DNA from: Meira nashicola
Lineage: Eukaryota; Basidiomycota; Exobasidiomycetes; Exobasidiales; Brachybasidiaceae
Direction: 5' to 3'
Length of the DNA stretch: 64,000 nt
NCBI GenBank assembly: GCA_001600355.1
Contig: BCJU01000002.1
Location: 372,001-436,000 of the forward strand
Shown here piece by piece: positions 1 to 10,610 of the stretch. A program made the translations under genes and the position numbers. Within the stretch, counting starts at the first letter, position 1, and every line of letters begins with the position of its first letter. The notes under the pieces were generated by a model. That model searched no databases and was not told where the DNA came from. It saw nothing but the letters and a program-made list of their open reading frames with translations.

Positions 1-1818
1 TGCGCTCGTGAATTAAAAGATTTGGAACAAAATTCTTCTTTTCTTTCAAGATCACAATTTAGGATGTATGAATTAATCGAACAATTATTCGAAGATTTGA
101 ATTCGTATTATGAATCATTTGTTGCTTTACCCGAAGCACCTCACTCAAAGTACGTAACAGAAGCAGCAAAAGCTGCCGAATTATTGCGTGATAAGCGAAT
201 TTTTGTTCCAAGAGCTTGGAACGAGCAAGCAACTCAAAAGGATCCTGCTACATTGGCAACAACTGCTTTCGCACCTGGTAAACGTGAACCACCGCATGGT
301 CTGGGAAGAACAGTACGTGATGCTATCAACGTGAAACTGTTTCCGACATATACGAATCCAAAAGAAGTGAACGATTGGGATGTTCCTGTAACATTGTTGG
401 ATTTAAGCCGAAGGATAAGTGATAATTGGGATCTAACAATGCGAAAAGTTTTGCCGTTCGTAGATGGGATCAATCATGTCAAAAGGATTTCACAATTGGC
501 AGATGCCGATATCGAGCTTACAAGACAATGCATCGAACATTTGTTATACTACAGATGCATCATTCTTATCGACGCATTTCAATTCACAAATATGTATACC
601 GTTCGACCAACGATTGCCGTTTTGGCAGAAGATGAGATTATAATGAACGAATGCGCTGCTTATGTGACAAAACGAGGTTATGCTCTACCTACTTGGCCAA
701 AGTTATTATCGTTATATTCCAGCTTGCGACCAAGTGTTACGCTCAACGAATGGATTGAAGAAAATGACATTGATTCTGTAGGAATCGATGTCAGAAGATT
801 TGTCACTTTTGGTGTGATCAAGGGATTCTTGCGGAGAGTACATCGATATCCAGTTTTATTGTTAGGAGAAGCTGCTTCACAGATGGATAGATTGACAGGC
901 ACAATTACAAACGCTCATCAACAAAGAAAGACTAGAGCAACAGTGATCGATGTAGCAAATGTAGCGTTCGATACAGCGGCAAGAGAGAGGCAAGAAAGGC
1001 AAGAGCGTTCGACATCTTCAATCACACCTCAGAATACCACAAAACGTACTCCTTTACGTAGAGGTGCATCTTCTTCAACCATTCGAGCATCTTTTTCCGC
1101 AAATAGAAAGAATACATACGATGAAGAATATCGCAAAGGAGGAGGATCAACAAGTCAAAATGAAATGCCAAAAATTCCACAAGGGATGATTGAAATGTTA
1201 GATGGAAATTTTCCGGATGATGCATTTTGTGTTTCTTTTAATCGAAGTTGGAATGATGTTTTGCATTTGTTGATCTTTATTGGATTACAATCAAATTATG
1301 AACAACAAGTTAACACACCTGGAGATTTAACACCACAAGGTACTTTGCCGCGTAGAGGTAGGCAATCAAGTCATCAAGGATCAACACTTGGAGGGAATGA
1401 AGAACAACAAAACGTTTCCGCAACTGGAGGTGCAGCGCCAGATGAAAGTGGATTTGGACAAATGTCTGGCTTTTGGGGTTTAGGCCCTGGTACAGGTCCT
1501 CCGAATACAACGGCTGGACAATCAAATAAACGTGCAGGAACGCTGAACGCTTTAGGTCCTGCTTCAACAGTAACTGCTTTTCCATCCTTACCCCGTTACA
1601 GAACAGGTTCTCAAGGTGGACAATCAGGCTTCAGTCGTTATACCAACGGTACTGGTGGAGATAGTAGTTTAGGAGGTTGGACTAGTAGTGGTAGAGCAGG
1701 CAATAGTAGTATCAACATTGCATCCTTCAGCGGAGCCCCAATTGATGATCTAGGTTACGAAGAACGAAAGCGGATATTAAAAGGGGATCTAGGTCGTGTA
1801 CAGATTATCGTCAAATAA
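1..1818 (+). CDS. NPR2: NPR2 (NPRL2) subunit of the SEACIT/GATOR1 complex, 5'-truncated
   Basis: Nitrogen permease regulator 2. In yeast and animals it joins NPR3 and IML1 in SEACIT/GATOR1, which restrains TORC1 at the vacuole when amino acids are short. The frame is open from base 1, so the true start lies left of the window; 605 codons are visible. Family signatures are a stretch beginning DWDLTMRKVLPFVDGINHV (near visible residue 145) and an HLLYYRCIILIDAFQFTN segment soon after. The C-terminal third is low complexity, rich in Ser, Gly and Thr, before a conserved-looking tail (YEERKRILKGDLGRVQIIVK). The gene converges on the ketopantoate-reductase-like gene with 64 bp between stops. Identification is firm; the N-terminus cannot be assessed. 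Confidence 0.9.
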   Translation, partial: CARELKDLEQNSSFLSRSQFRMYELIEQLFEDLNSYYESFVALPEAPHSKYVTEAAKAAELLRDKRIFVPRAWNEQATQKDPATLATTAFAPGKREPPHGLGRTVRDAINVKLFPTYTNPKEVNDWDVPVTLLDLSRRISDNWDLTMRKVLPFVDGINHVKRISQLADADIELTRQCIEHLLYYRCIILIDAFQFTNMYTVRPTIAVLAEDEIIMNECAAYVTKRGYALPTWPKLLSLYSSLRPSVTLNEWIEENDIDSVGIDVRRFVTFGVIKGFLRRVHRYPVLLLGEAASQMDRLTGTITNAHQQRKTRATVIDVANVAFDTAARERQERQERSTSSITPQNTTKRTPLRRGASSSTIRASFSANRKNTYDEEYRKGGGSTSQNEMPKIPQGMIEMLDGNFPDDAFCVSFNRSWNDVLHLLIFIGLQSNYEQQVNTPGDLTPQGTLPRRGRQSSHQGSTLGGNEEQQNVSATGGAAPDESGFGQMSGFWGLGPGTGPPNTTAGQSNKRAGTLNALGPASTVTAFPSLPRYRTGSQGGQSGFSRYTNGTGGDSSLGGWTSSGRAGNSSINIASFSGAPIDDLGYEERKRILKGDLGRVQIIVK

Positions 1819-1882
1819 AACAATTGTATCAAGAAATTTTATGTATTTTTACATTATTGCGAGAATGCTTCTAGAAAAACCT

Positions 1883-3123
1883 CTATGCCCTTCCCGCTGC
1901 TTTATGTACGAATTGCATCTGCGACGGACGTAAAGCAGCAAAGATTACTTCCAAACGTGGAACATTGACGTTGTGCTGTCTTGCTTTAAGGATAACATTA
2001 CCAATAATGGGAGAAAGTTCCATCGGTCTTTGCGCTTCTAAATCAACCAAAAGAGAGGGTTTGAAGTCATCCTTGAGATTACCTTTTTGACCATCTTTCA
2101 AGAATCGTGGTGCTTGTGAATATGTCAAATTAAACACTTCGTCCATGCTACTCAACGGTAATTGATCTTCTCCATATCCACAAGCTCGTGCAACTGAAAT
2201 GACTTCCATCATAATCTTTCGAACCAGATCGGCAGTGATATCGAGATTATCTTCTTGAAGGATCTCTAAAACCGTTTGACGTGCCAGTGTAGCTAGGCCA
2301 CCCCAAGCAGCGTTCCATAATACTGTATTCGTCGATGAGAAGAAGAGGTTAATAAATCTCTTAGATCTGTACACTCTCGCAAAAACTCACATTTTACCCA
2401 TCTCTTCACTTGAATATCTCCCACAATGACCACCGATCCACCACCACCAGCTTTGAAGGTTTCTGCAAAAGCGTGCAATTTTGTCACACGCCATGATTGT
2501 GGTGATTCTTCATCCTCTCCCGCTTCCCTATATGGATAAAGACCCATCTCCAATCGCTCCATCGCTCCATGATCGACCGTTTTTCCTTCATTGACCAAAG
2601 TAGCACCTAACCATGCACAACAACTAATAATCGTAGAAGCAACCGGTTCATCACCTTGACATAAAGTTTGATAAGGTTCTTCTTCAATTCCAATTCCGTT
2701 TTCCACAAATACAACAGTAGGTAATTCTGGTCGCATTTTTCCTTTTCCACTTGGTAAAAAGTCTTTAATCCATTTTCCCGTTGCACGTTGTTCAGGACAA
2801 ATTTTTACTGTACATAAAACATAATCATAATTTTCAACTTTCGTTCGTGCTTCTTTGGCTGAAGAGAAAACGTCTAAAGGTCTATAAGCTGAATGTTGTC
2901 CTAACTTTTGTGAATTAATGTTGATTCCATCTCTCTTTACCGTTTCTGCATTACTACGTGCAACCGCATATACTCTCGCACCACCTCTTGATAATAAGAA
3001 ACTATAAAGAGCGCCCAAAGCTCCGAAACCCAATACCAAAACCCTTGGACTACCCGATGGGCTAAGCATCAAGCTTGGGTCAGGAGACTTTGCTGGAGCA
3101 AGTGAATCAAGCTTTTCCGTCAT
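1883..3123 (-). CDS. Ketopantoate reductase-like (ApbA/PanE family) oxidoreductase
   Basis: Two exons: 3123-2391 and 2322-1883, about 390 residues. The 68-nt intron (2323-2390) has a GTGAGT donor and CAG acceptor, and splicing restores the continuous motif RWVKLLWNAAWGGL, which matches the KW-K-WN segment of the ApbA C-terminal domain. The N-terminal Rossmann motif is GFGALGALYSFLLSRGG, followed by VYAVARS. The family reduces 2-dehydropantoate with NADPH on the pantothenate/CoA route, but fungal members include paralogues of unknown substrate, so the exact reaction is inferred. An in-frame ATG at 3213 exists; the ATG at 3123 is preferred because it lies just ahead of the fold. The upstream 316 bp are shared divergently with the RecQ gene. 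Confidence 0.85.
2323..2390 (-). other. Intron of the ketopantoate reductase-like gene
   Basis: GTGAGT donor at 2390-2385 and CAG acceptor at 2325-2323 on the minus strand. Removing it creates a Leu codon across the junction and joins the two family-conserved halves in frame. Confidence 0.85.
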
Positions 3124-3439
3124 TTCTGAGAGGAAATAATGATGGTAAACGGGAAAGAAGAAGCCATGTTCTACAAATGTACAAATGAACAACAATAGCC
3201 CGTGCATACGCACAAAGCGGGGGGAAAACCGAAGCTAAGCATTTTGTCTGACTCGGCAAATCTATACGCGTACAGACGTATCCGTTTAGGCTGAAGAAGA
3301 GATTAAAATTAGTGTTGATCTCTCCACTAAAGAAGAAATTACAAGGTAGCATACATTCTGCAAAACTCCCACTACCATCTCTTGTACAAGGGCTGTATCC
3401 AATTCTAGGATAAATCAGCCCTTAAAGAGGGTAGAGAAG
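3124..3439. promoter_or_regulatory. Divergent promoter between the reductase-like and RecQ genes
   Basis: 316 bp between the two start codons. I see no distinct TATA box or repeated motif; both promoters must lie here. Confidence 0.5.
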
Positions 3440-5911
3440 ATGGATTTGAGCAATGGAATGGATGCAAGTGTGGAGAATTTGGAGGAAGAGATAAAATCTG
3501 TAGATACCCAGATTAAGCAGCTAGAGCAATTACGGGTTGCTCTGGTAAAGAAGAAGAACAGCATCTCATCATCCATTCATGCGAAGAAAAGACTTGGTGG
3601 CGGCCTCAATTCTTTTAAATACTCAGTTGGACAAACGACAAACCAATTCACGGAGCGATCATCAAATGGTCAAACGACAAACTTCTTTACCGAACGATTC
3701 GAATGGAGCGGAGATTTGCTGCCAAGAGCACGAAAAGTCTGGGGCATTCAAAATTTCCGATCTGTTCAAGAAGCTGTTTGCAATGCAGCTGTTGCAGGAC
3801 GAGATATTGTATGCGTTATGCCCACTGGAGGCGGAAAAAGCTTGTGCTACCAATTGCCAGCTTTGATCAGCGTTGGACTTACGGTTGTGATCTCACCCTT
3901 AATTTCACTCAGTACCGATCAACTATGGCATTTACGTGAAGCAGATGTATCATGTGAGATGATGTCGAGCACCGAACAAAAAGAAGACATGCAAGATATC
4001 GTCAAGCGTATCAGGGCAGGTGCAGATGAGATGAAAGTTTTATTTGTGACTCCTGAACGGGTTGCAAAATCAGCAGCACTCCGATCAGCATTACAGAAAT
4101 GCTACGAAAACGGCAGGCTAGCTCGGATCGTGATTGATGAAGCACATTGTTGCAGTCAACAAGGTCACGATTTCAGACCGGACTACAAGAAGTTAGCAGT
4201 CATACGCAACATGTATCCAGATGTGCCGATCATGTGTCTTTCCGCCACATTGACGGATTTTGTCTTGAACGATATTCGTGAAATACTTGGACTTCAACCA
4301 GTGGTAGATCCGTCTAAAGCGCCCAAAACTGGCACACTTTACTTCACTGCGCCACTTTACCGCCCAAATTTGCATTATTCCGTTTTACCTCGTCCCAGTG
4401 CAGCAGCACAGGCAAGCCAAATGATTGTTGACTGGATCATCGAGCGTCATCCTGAGAAATCGGGCATTGTGTATACATTGACAAAGGCAGAAACACAACG
4501 CATGGCAGATGCACTCGTAAAAGATAGCGATGGAAGGATCCGAGCTTCTGTTTATCATTCCGATCTTCCCGATTATGTAAAGAAAGAGATTCATCAAAAA
4601 TGGCGGGAGGGTGAAATCCACGTCATTGTAGCCACAACTGCATTTGGAATGGGTATCGATAAGGGGAATGTCCGATTTGTGATTCATGCCAACACAGGTA
4701 AATCTCTCGATTCGTATTACCAAGAATCCGGTAGAGCAGGCCGAGACGGTCTGGATGCAGATTGCGTGATTTTCTATCGTCCTTTCGATGCAACTCGTCT
4801 TGTCGGTCTTGCAGCTGACGATCATATTGGTGATCAAAAGCTTAAACCTATGCTAGAGTACATTCACAGCGTTACTTGTCGAAAGATCATCTTTGGAAAC
4901 TATTACGAAGGTCAATTCGGCGATAATGCCGCTTGTGGAGCTTGTGACAATTGCTTAAACAATCCTGTCGAAAGTGATGTCTCCGTGGAGTCTTGGAAGC
5001 TGTTGAAGGTATTGGAAGATGCCCATGAAAAAAATGGAAGAATCACGATGTCCGGCTTATGCGACCTGGCAAGAGGATTGGGTAATGGAGAGTTTACTAC
5101 TGTCAGCAGAAGCAGAAAGGGGAAGAAAAAAGATTTGCAAGTAGTTAGTCAAGTAAATCTGGAGAGGCTTATCGGGGAAAAAGTACTGCTAAGTAAAGAT
5201 GATGCCGAAAGGGTTTGCGTTCGGTTATTTTTGTCGGACTATATCGCATTTGAATTAATTCAAACCGCATACACGATTAATTCGTATGTTAAGCCAGGAA
5301 AATTTATTCGCCGGCTTACGAGGATCTCCAAGGACGATATAGAGGGTCGATTAGGATGTCCTACGGTCATGGCCGATCTGCAAGATGAGAAGAAGAAGAA
5401 GGGTAAAGGAAAGGCGGGAAGAGCTTCCACTTCCACGCCCGCATCGACCAAAAAGGGCAAGCGAGCAAGCAGGGCTCAACAGATTCAATCTGATGACCTG
5501 CTTAGAACGAGTCCTGAAACAACATCATATGAAGAGGAGCCTTTGGTTAAGAAGAGACAAAAGACAGGAAAGAATGCAAAGACAGAGGAAGACTTGGAAC
5601 GGGCAGGACCTAGTCGTCCAGATCCTGCACGATTCCCTCAAGATTGGTTAGAAGGACCAGAAATGGAAGAATATGATCGTGATTTTCTAATGAACGCTAA
5701 ACCTGCGCCGCTTTATCAAGGAAGCGAGAGTGACAATGGAGATGAGGACATGGAGGATGTTAAGCATACTATCAGTAATAATTTCCGAGTAAAAACGGAA
5801 CGGGATCAAGGGCATTTACGACAAAAGCGAAAATACAAACAAGAAGATCAGAACTATCCTAGCAGCGGAGCAACTCTAGATGAGCCAATTGAATTGGAGG
5901 ATAGCGATTAA
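3440..5911 (+). CDS. RecQ-family ATP-dependent DNA helicase (RECQ1-like)
   Basis: Intronless, 823 residues. An N-terminal coiled coil (about 11-40, LEEEIKSVDTQIKQLEQ) resembles that of animal RECQ1. The helicase core has Walker A PTGGGKS (128-134), DEAH box DEAHCCSQ (233-240), SATLTD motif III, and motif VI QESGRAGRDG. A RecQ zinc motif follows (C in TCRK, then CGACDNC), then a winged-helix-like region and a basic/acidic disordered tail after about residue 640 with nuclear-localisation-like Lys/Arg runs. These enzymes unwind DNA 3'-5' during recombination and fork repair. Oddity: the aromatic-rich loop, normally SQWGHDFRP, reads SQQGHDFRP. It could instead be filed as an SGS1/BLM relative, but it lacks the long N-terminus and I see no HRDC domain. 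Its 3' end faces SLX4. Confidence 0.92.
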   Translation: MDLSNGMDASVENLEEEIKSVDTQIKQLEQLRVALVKKKNSISSSIHAKKRLGGGLNSFKYSVGQTTNQFTERSSNGQTTNFFTERFEWSGDLLPRARKVWGIQNFRSVQEAVCNAAVAGRDIVCVMPTGGGKSLCYQLPALISVGLTVVISPLISLSTDQLWHLREADVSCEMMSSTEQKEDMQDIVKRIRAGADEMKVLFVTPERVAKSAALRSALQKCYENGRLARIVIDEAHCCSQQGHDFRPDYKKLAVIRNMYPDVPIMCLSATLTDFVLNDIREILGLQPVVDPSKAPKTGTLYFTAPLYRPNLHYSVLPRPSAAAQASQMIVDWIIERHPEKSGIVYTLTKAETQRMADALVKDSDGRIRASVYHSDLPDYVKKEIHQKWREGEIHVIVATTAFGMGIDKGNVRFVIHANTGKSLDSYYQESGRAGRDGLDADCVIFYRPFDATRLVGLAADDHIGDQKLKPMLEYIHSVTCRKIIFGNYYEGQFGDNAACGACDNCLNNPVESDVSVESWKLLKVLEDAHEKNGRITMSGLCDLARGLGNGEFTTVSRSRKGKKKDLQVVSQVNLERLIGEKVLLSKDDAERVCVRLFLSDYIAFELIQTAYTINSYVKPGKFIRRLTRISKDDIEGRLGCPTVMADLQDEKKKKGKGKAGRASTSTPASTKKGKRASRAQQIQSDDLLRTSPETTSYEEEPLVKKRQKTGKNAKTEEDLERAGPSRPDPARFPQDWLEGPEMEEYDRDFLMNAKPAPLYQGSESDNGDEDMEDVKHTISNNFRVKTERDQGHLRQKRKYKQEDQNYPSSGATLDEPIELEDSD

Positions 5912-6010
5912 AGGTTGTATTCATACACAGCGTAACCTAATAGCGTACAATAAAATTAGCATTTTGTAAATTACTACATGTTTTTGGAATAGATGTACAT
6001 CGAATGTTCA

Positions 6011-7015
6011 TTAATATCTTTGACGTTGACCTGTCAATTCGGTAGAATAGAAGCAGATACATTGAACGTCTAACCAATTCCTTAAAGTTTCCTTTGATCG
6101 TAAACCTTGAATTCCAGCTTTCTTTGCCAAAGAGTTTACCTCATCGAAAGAGATTGGTTCAAAAAGTAAAATTCTTCTATAAAGATCTTCGTCTGACATG
6201 ATTGCATCGTGTAATTGTTGAGCAACTTCGGCGGGTACGCTTCCTAAAGCGGTTGCTTGATTTGCTGTTGATGTTCTAATCACACCTCGTAATGATCGAT
6301 TGGCCAATGCTTCATCATCACTCTCATCATCAGATCCTGTGGAATTGCTTGCTTCTGATTCTTCTCCGAGATCTTCTTTGGAAGAATGTGGTGACTTTTG
6401 TCTTGTTTCCCTTTCTGATTCTCGCATCATTGCCATTGTCAGATCGCCCATCTCTACGGGGTCATCATTTTCAGCGGAAGAAGTGCCGTCTTCGTCTAAT
6501 AGACCAGAGATATCCGAATCCAATTCAATCGTCACAACTTCTTTTGCTTGGCGACTGTTTGTGAGTTTATTTGCCGCTTTACGACCTTTTCCAGAAGTGT
6601 TTCTCGCGATTGTCGGTGTTTCGGGTTGTAATAGTAACATAGAAGAAGGAGGAGAGGATGACAATAAAGATGATGTATCTCCTCCTCCTTCAGCAACTTT
6701 TCTTTGTTTGGCATTACGTATAGCTTCGTAAACATTCTCTAATTGTTCAATCATCAATTTTCGACTTTTAGAAGGTCTGAAGCCATATTTGCTTACTTCT
6801 TTTCGCAATTTGTCCATGCCCATATTGGCAATTTGCGCCGGGTTTATATCTCCTTCATCTTCAGAATGATCTGATACTACTTTTGACTTAGAAGAACTCC
6901 TTCGGTCTTTATTGCGATTAGCATTTGTCCCACATTCTCTGCTTTTGGATGGTCCTGCAACTGAATCACTGTTTTGATCTGTAGATAGTCTATCAAGCTC
7001 GTCTATTAGCCCCAT
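6011..7015 (-). CDS. SLX4: SLX4 structure-specific endonuclease scaffold subunit
   Basis: SLX4 activates the SLX1 nuclease that cuts branched DNA such as flaps and Holliday junctions. The evidence is a SAP-like helix pair (MDKLRKEVSKYGFRPSKSR, mid-protein) and the C-terminal conserved domain that binds SLX1 (IMSDEDLYRRILLFEP through NWLDVQCICFYS), at the extreme C-terminus as in the family. About 334 residues from the ATG at 7015; an in-frame ATG at 7045 would add ten residues. This is short for the family, most of the rest being acidic, Ser-rich linker. An upstream exon cannot be excluded, but the 157 bp to the next gene leaves little room. It ends 99 bp from the stop of the convergent RecQ gene. 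Confidence 0.8.
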   Translation of the reverse strand: MGLIDELDRLSTDQNSDSVAGPSKSRECGTNANRNKDRRSSSKSKVVSDHSEDEGDINPAQIANMGMDKLRKEVSKYGFRPSKSRKLMIEQLENVYEAIRNAKQRKVAEGGGDTSSLLSSSPPSSMLLLQPETPTIARNTSGKGRKAANKLTNSRQAKEVVTIELDSDISGLLDEDGTSSAENDDPVEMGDLTMAMMRESERETRQKSPHSSKEDLGEESEASNSTGSDDESDDEALANRSLRGVIRTSTANQATALGSVPAEVAQQLHDAIMSDEDLYRRILLFEPISFDEVNSLAKKAGIQGLRSKETLRNWLDVQCICFYSTELTGQRQRY

Positions 7016-7203
7016 AATGCATTGATGGTGTCTCAAAAGCAACATTCATCAAAAGTGTTGATCTTTTATTTATTAATTTTATGCAGAACAACACTTTACG
7101 CGATTGTCACGCGCTGCGCAGCGTAGTGCTTATTATTCTACATACACGCAGTAAAAACATCTATACAACATTGATTATTATTTATGTAAACTGTGTATGT
7201 ACA

Positions 7204-8638
7204 TCACTTCCTCTTTGATTTAGGTGCTTGTCCGTTCAAAATCTTTAATGCCATCTTGCGTTTACGATTAGACTTGTACTTCTTACGTAATTCAGCTTCT
7301 CTTGCTTCATCTTCGACTACCTTTTCAGCATCAAGCTTTGCTTTTTGTGCAAAGATTTCCGGCGTTCTTTCACCTGCTTCGATTCGTTTGGCTAATTCAG
7401 TACGTAAAGTCCATTTTTCATCTAATGCTCTGCGTTTATCACGATTTGCTATTCTTTGTTCAGCTCTCTTTTGATTACGTGCTAATCTTCCTGCACCACT
7501 GTAAGATGTTGGTCGCGAAGACATATCAACGAATGTGATAGCTGGTCGTTTTGTTGTATTTCCATCTTGTAGAGCTTGGAGATGAATGCTTTTCAATTCA
7601 GGTCCTTTGCTTGCCGGTCCTCCTGTTGGCATCTTGCGAATTCGCTCACGTCGTTCTTCTGCTTCTTTACGTAAAGCGGGAGCAATCTCTGATGGTTTAT
7701 TCAAATCCGCTTCACCCAAACCCATTTCCTCAAAGATTGAACCTCCCATAGTACCAATCGGTCTTGTCTTCAATGCGTCCAATTCCCGTTGCACGCCTGC
7801 CGAACGAGCGCTATTCGAACCTAGTAGAGTTTCCATTTGTCGTTGAAATGGTGTCTGTAAGGCTTTGCCCTGGAATATGCAAAGATAGAGAGAGTGAAAA
7901 TGTTAGCTTCTCTAAGATACAATGCATTCTTCATGACAAATCAGATAAGATTGGGTAATTTATAACCATGTAGTTTATGTCTTCAAGACTAATCGAAAAT
8001 TTACAATGTTTCATCTTACGTTCCCACCCAAAGCCTCTTTTCGTCTCAATGCATTAAATACATTGCCTACTCACCTCTTTCTTAAATTCTTTTTCCAATG
8101 CCATTAATCGTAAGATGGCAATAACTCTTTCTACCGGTATGCCGAACTGTGTTGAAAGCTTTCGTACATTATTAGTCGAAGGATTGGAAGAGTGTAATTT
8201 CCACATATCTTCTTTGGTTTTATGAGCAACGGGTGCGGGTGGATTGAAAGAAGGATTGAGCGGGAAGGGCGTTTCACCTATCCAAAATGGCCCTTTAGAT
8301 CCTGGAGGTGGGTATTCATATTGTTTGCCGACCGAATGCCTCCATACAGGATAAGGAGGTAAATCACGTCTTCCCGATGATGGTCGTCGGGTTGCATTTG
8401 ATTCTGTATTAGAACGATCGCCTCCCATCGCGCCATGTTGATGACCAGATTCGACTGAAGTTTCAGCTTGTTGTGTAGAAGAAGTCAAAGAACTGGGCGC
8501 AGGTTCAGCAGATTGAAGAGAGGCAGATTGATAAAAAGTTCTTCTAGAGCAAGAAGCATTTATTGATGAGGAAGTAGAAGCCAAAGCATGTTGAAAGCTT
8601 TGACTGATCCTCGATCCATTTCTTGGAAGATTAGCCAT
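7204..8638 (-). CDS. MRPS35: Mitochondrial small-subunit ribosomal protein mS45 (Bot1/MRPS35 family)
   Basis: Two exons: 8638-8075 and 7869-7204, giving 409 residues. The 205-nt intron (7870-8074) separates KEFKKE from GKALQTPFQRQME; rejoined, this matches the Bot1p domain, in which a helical segment (VRKLSTQFGIPVERVIAILRLMALEKEF) is followed by G-LQTPF. The conserved FPLNPSFNPPAPV block precedes it. The N-terminus is Arg/Ser-rich and presequence-like, with few acidic residues in the first 45. The C-terminus is highly basic (KKYKSNRKRKM), fitting RNA contact in the 37S mitoribosome. It shares 473 bp of upstream DNA with the CFIm68-like gene. Confidence 0.82.
7870..8074 (-). other. Intron of the mS45 gene
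   Basis: GTGAGT donor directly after GAG (Glu188) and CAG acceptor before GGC AAA GCC. At 205 nt it is longer than the 68-90 nt typical of this window. No structured RNA was recognised inside. Confidence 0.82.
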
Positions 8639-9111
8639 TTTTGCAAAGATGGTGTTAAGGATTGTTGATTAATACTTTTTTTTCAATTTCGGTCGTCTGA
8701 TCACTCTTTGGATCTTCCTTCCAACTTTTTCCCTCATTGCAGGAAAACAGACACGTGACAAATGCCTGTGCGCGAGGCGAGAAGTTTACACACACTTGGC
8801 TGGACTTGATTGATTATTTGGCGTCATGCATGCATCTACAGCCTCTCTTTTGCAAACACATCCGGATTCAATCAAGCTTGTTCATTCATTCAACAGGAAC
8901 ACCATCCGATCAGTCAATTCGAGATTTTGAAGTGGTCAATATACACCGTCAAGAATACTGTTCTGGTCGCTGAATCCCGCAAAAGAAAAGGTGGAACGAA
9001 TCCCCAAAACAATCTTTTGGTTACAATTCACATCACATTGCAGAAGTAGTGTATTTTTGTATCCTAGGATAAAAATCTCGTTTCCTTGTATAGACATATA
9101 CTTGAACAATC
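8639..9111. promoter_or_regulatory. Divergent promoter between mS45 and CFIm68-like genes
   Basis: 473 bp with only short spurious frames. It includes an ACACGTGAC stretch near 8750 containing a CACGTG E-box. No clear TATA box is seen for either gene. Confidence 0.45.
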
Positions 9112-10385
9112 ATGGATGACGAATTTGATTTGTACGGCGTGAGTGTTAAATTAAATGATGAAGGGGGAAAAGAGTTGGAAATGAGATCATCAGCCTGTAC
9201 GCACGGTCTCTATTGGCATTTGCAGCACAGACGTGATTTTGAGAGGAACAAATGAATAAAGTACTGACACACAGATCTCTTCTCAATTATCAGGATGCCG
9301 ATATCTATGCCACCACTGAAGTGAAGGAAGATGAACCAGCATCATCTTCTGCCGGACAACAGGTCAAGGATGAGGATTCCAATATGGGACAGAGCGAAAA
9401 CAATTCATCTATAGCAGGCAACAAGAGAAGTCGAGATGATGCTCCTTCTGCTCAAACAGGAGCAAATTATTCAAATGGACAAGCATCAGGATCATACGCT
9501 TCTGCTCCAGCGAATAAATCTACGTCTTCCTACGCACCCGATCAAAAAGGACAACCAATGGAAGATGTTAACGCAGCTGCAGATCCGGCAGCCGCTCGAA
9601 TCGCATTAGCAGGTCGACCTAAAGTGACTGATCCAAGCGTTCAAAATGCACTTTACGTTGGCGAATTAGATTGGTGGGTAAGCGATGAAGATATTCGAAA
9701 GATTGCAAATGATATTGGAATTCCTATTCGATTGAACGATATCACCTTCAGTGAACATAAAGTGAATGGAAAATCAAAAGGTGTTGCATTTGTTGAAACG
9801 ATTAACGAAGATGAATCATATAAACTCAAAAATTGGTTTGAGCAAAACGATTTGAATAATAAACGTGCAACTGTTACAATTACAACTTCAGCAAACGGAA
9901 ATCCTTTCAAAACATTGCCCAAAGATCCACCACCACGCGAAGGAAGACCGAGTCGTGGAGGAGGTATGGGTGGTAGCTCGGGAGGAGGACGAGGTGGAAT
10001 GGCGATGGGAGCACGCGAGAATAACAGAAGGGATGGCGGCGGTGGTAGCGGTGGTGGAGGCGGTCAATCTGGCTTCCCAATGGCAGGTGCACCTATACGA
10101 ATGGGAGGTGGTAATAGTGGCCAGATGGGCATGCCTGCCGGAATGATGAATCCAATGATGATGGGTATGATGGGAGGCGGTGGAGGCGGAAATGGATTCA
10201 GAGGTGGTCGTGGAGGCGGTGGTTTTGGAAGAGGGCAAGGAAGACCTATGGGAATGGGTCACTTTAATCCAAACTTCTTTGGCGGTGGTGGTGGCAGAGG
10301 TGGTGGTATGGCTGGAGGAGGCGGAGGTGGTGGCGGTCAAGATGATCGTGAACGCAAAAGATACAGGTCAGACGACAATTACTGA
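9112..10385 (+). CDS. CFIm68/CPSF6-like RNA-binding protein with RGG tail
   Basis: Two exons: 9112-9138, a nine-codon exon MDDEFDLYG, and 9294-10385, giving 372 residues. The short first exon is supported by an exact GTGAGT donor, a TATCAG acceptor and the resulting start [14 protein letters not shown], which resembles the acidic 'DLYDDV/DIYAD' start of CPSF6. One RRM ([23 protein letters not shown], then [10 protein letters not shown]) has the tryptophan-rich beta-1 of the CPSF6/7 type. The C-terminal 150 residues are Gly-, Met- and RGG-rich and end in a basic [14 protein letters not shown]6 acts in pre-mRNA cleavage and polyadenylation; a nuclear mRNA 3'-end role is inferred. A general RGG-RRM protein is the alternative. 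Confidence 0.75.
9139..9293 (+). other. 5'-proximal intron of the CFIm68-like gene
   Basis: 155 nt, GTGAGT donor after codon 9 and TATCAG acceptor. Splicing is in phase 0. Confidence 0.8.
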
Positions 10386-10610
10386 TTCATCCGGACAAAT
10401 ACCATACCATTCCTTCCTAATTCACTTACCATTAACGTGTGTTTATCGTAGAATGTACCATATGAAATGCAATAGTAATCAATTAAAAGTGTTTCAATGT
10501 GAAAGCATAAGGTTAGTCATTAAATAGCGTAGCAGTATATGTACATCTGAGTTTCTTTTTCGTGAGATTGCAGATTCCTAATGTCCCTTCTTCTTTTTGT
10601 GTTTCGTGCT

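Noticed and set aside
4385..4837. 150-codon antisense frame inside the RecQ gene
   Set aside because: It lies wholly opposite conserved helicase motifs; the Cys-rich composition comes from the complementary strand.
9888..10340. 150-codon antisense frame opposite the CFIm68-like gene
   Set aside because: It is a Thr/Ser/His-rich mirror of the Gly-rich repeat on the plus strand and has no independent family content.
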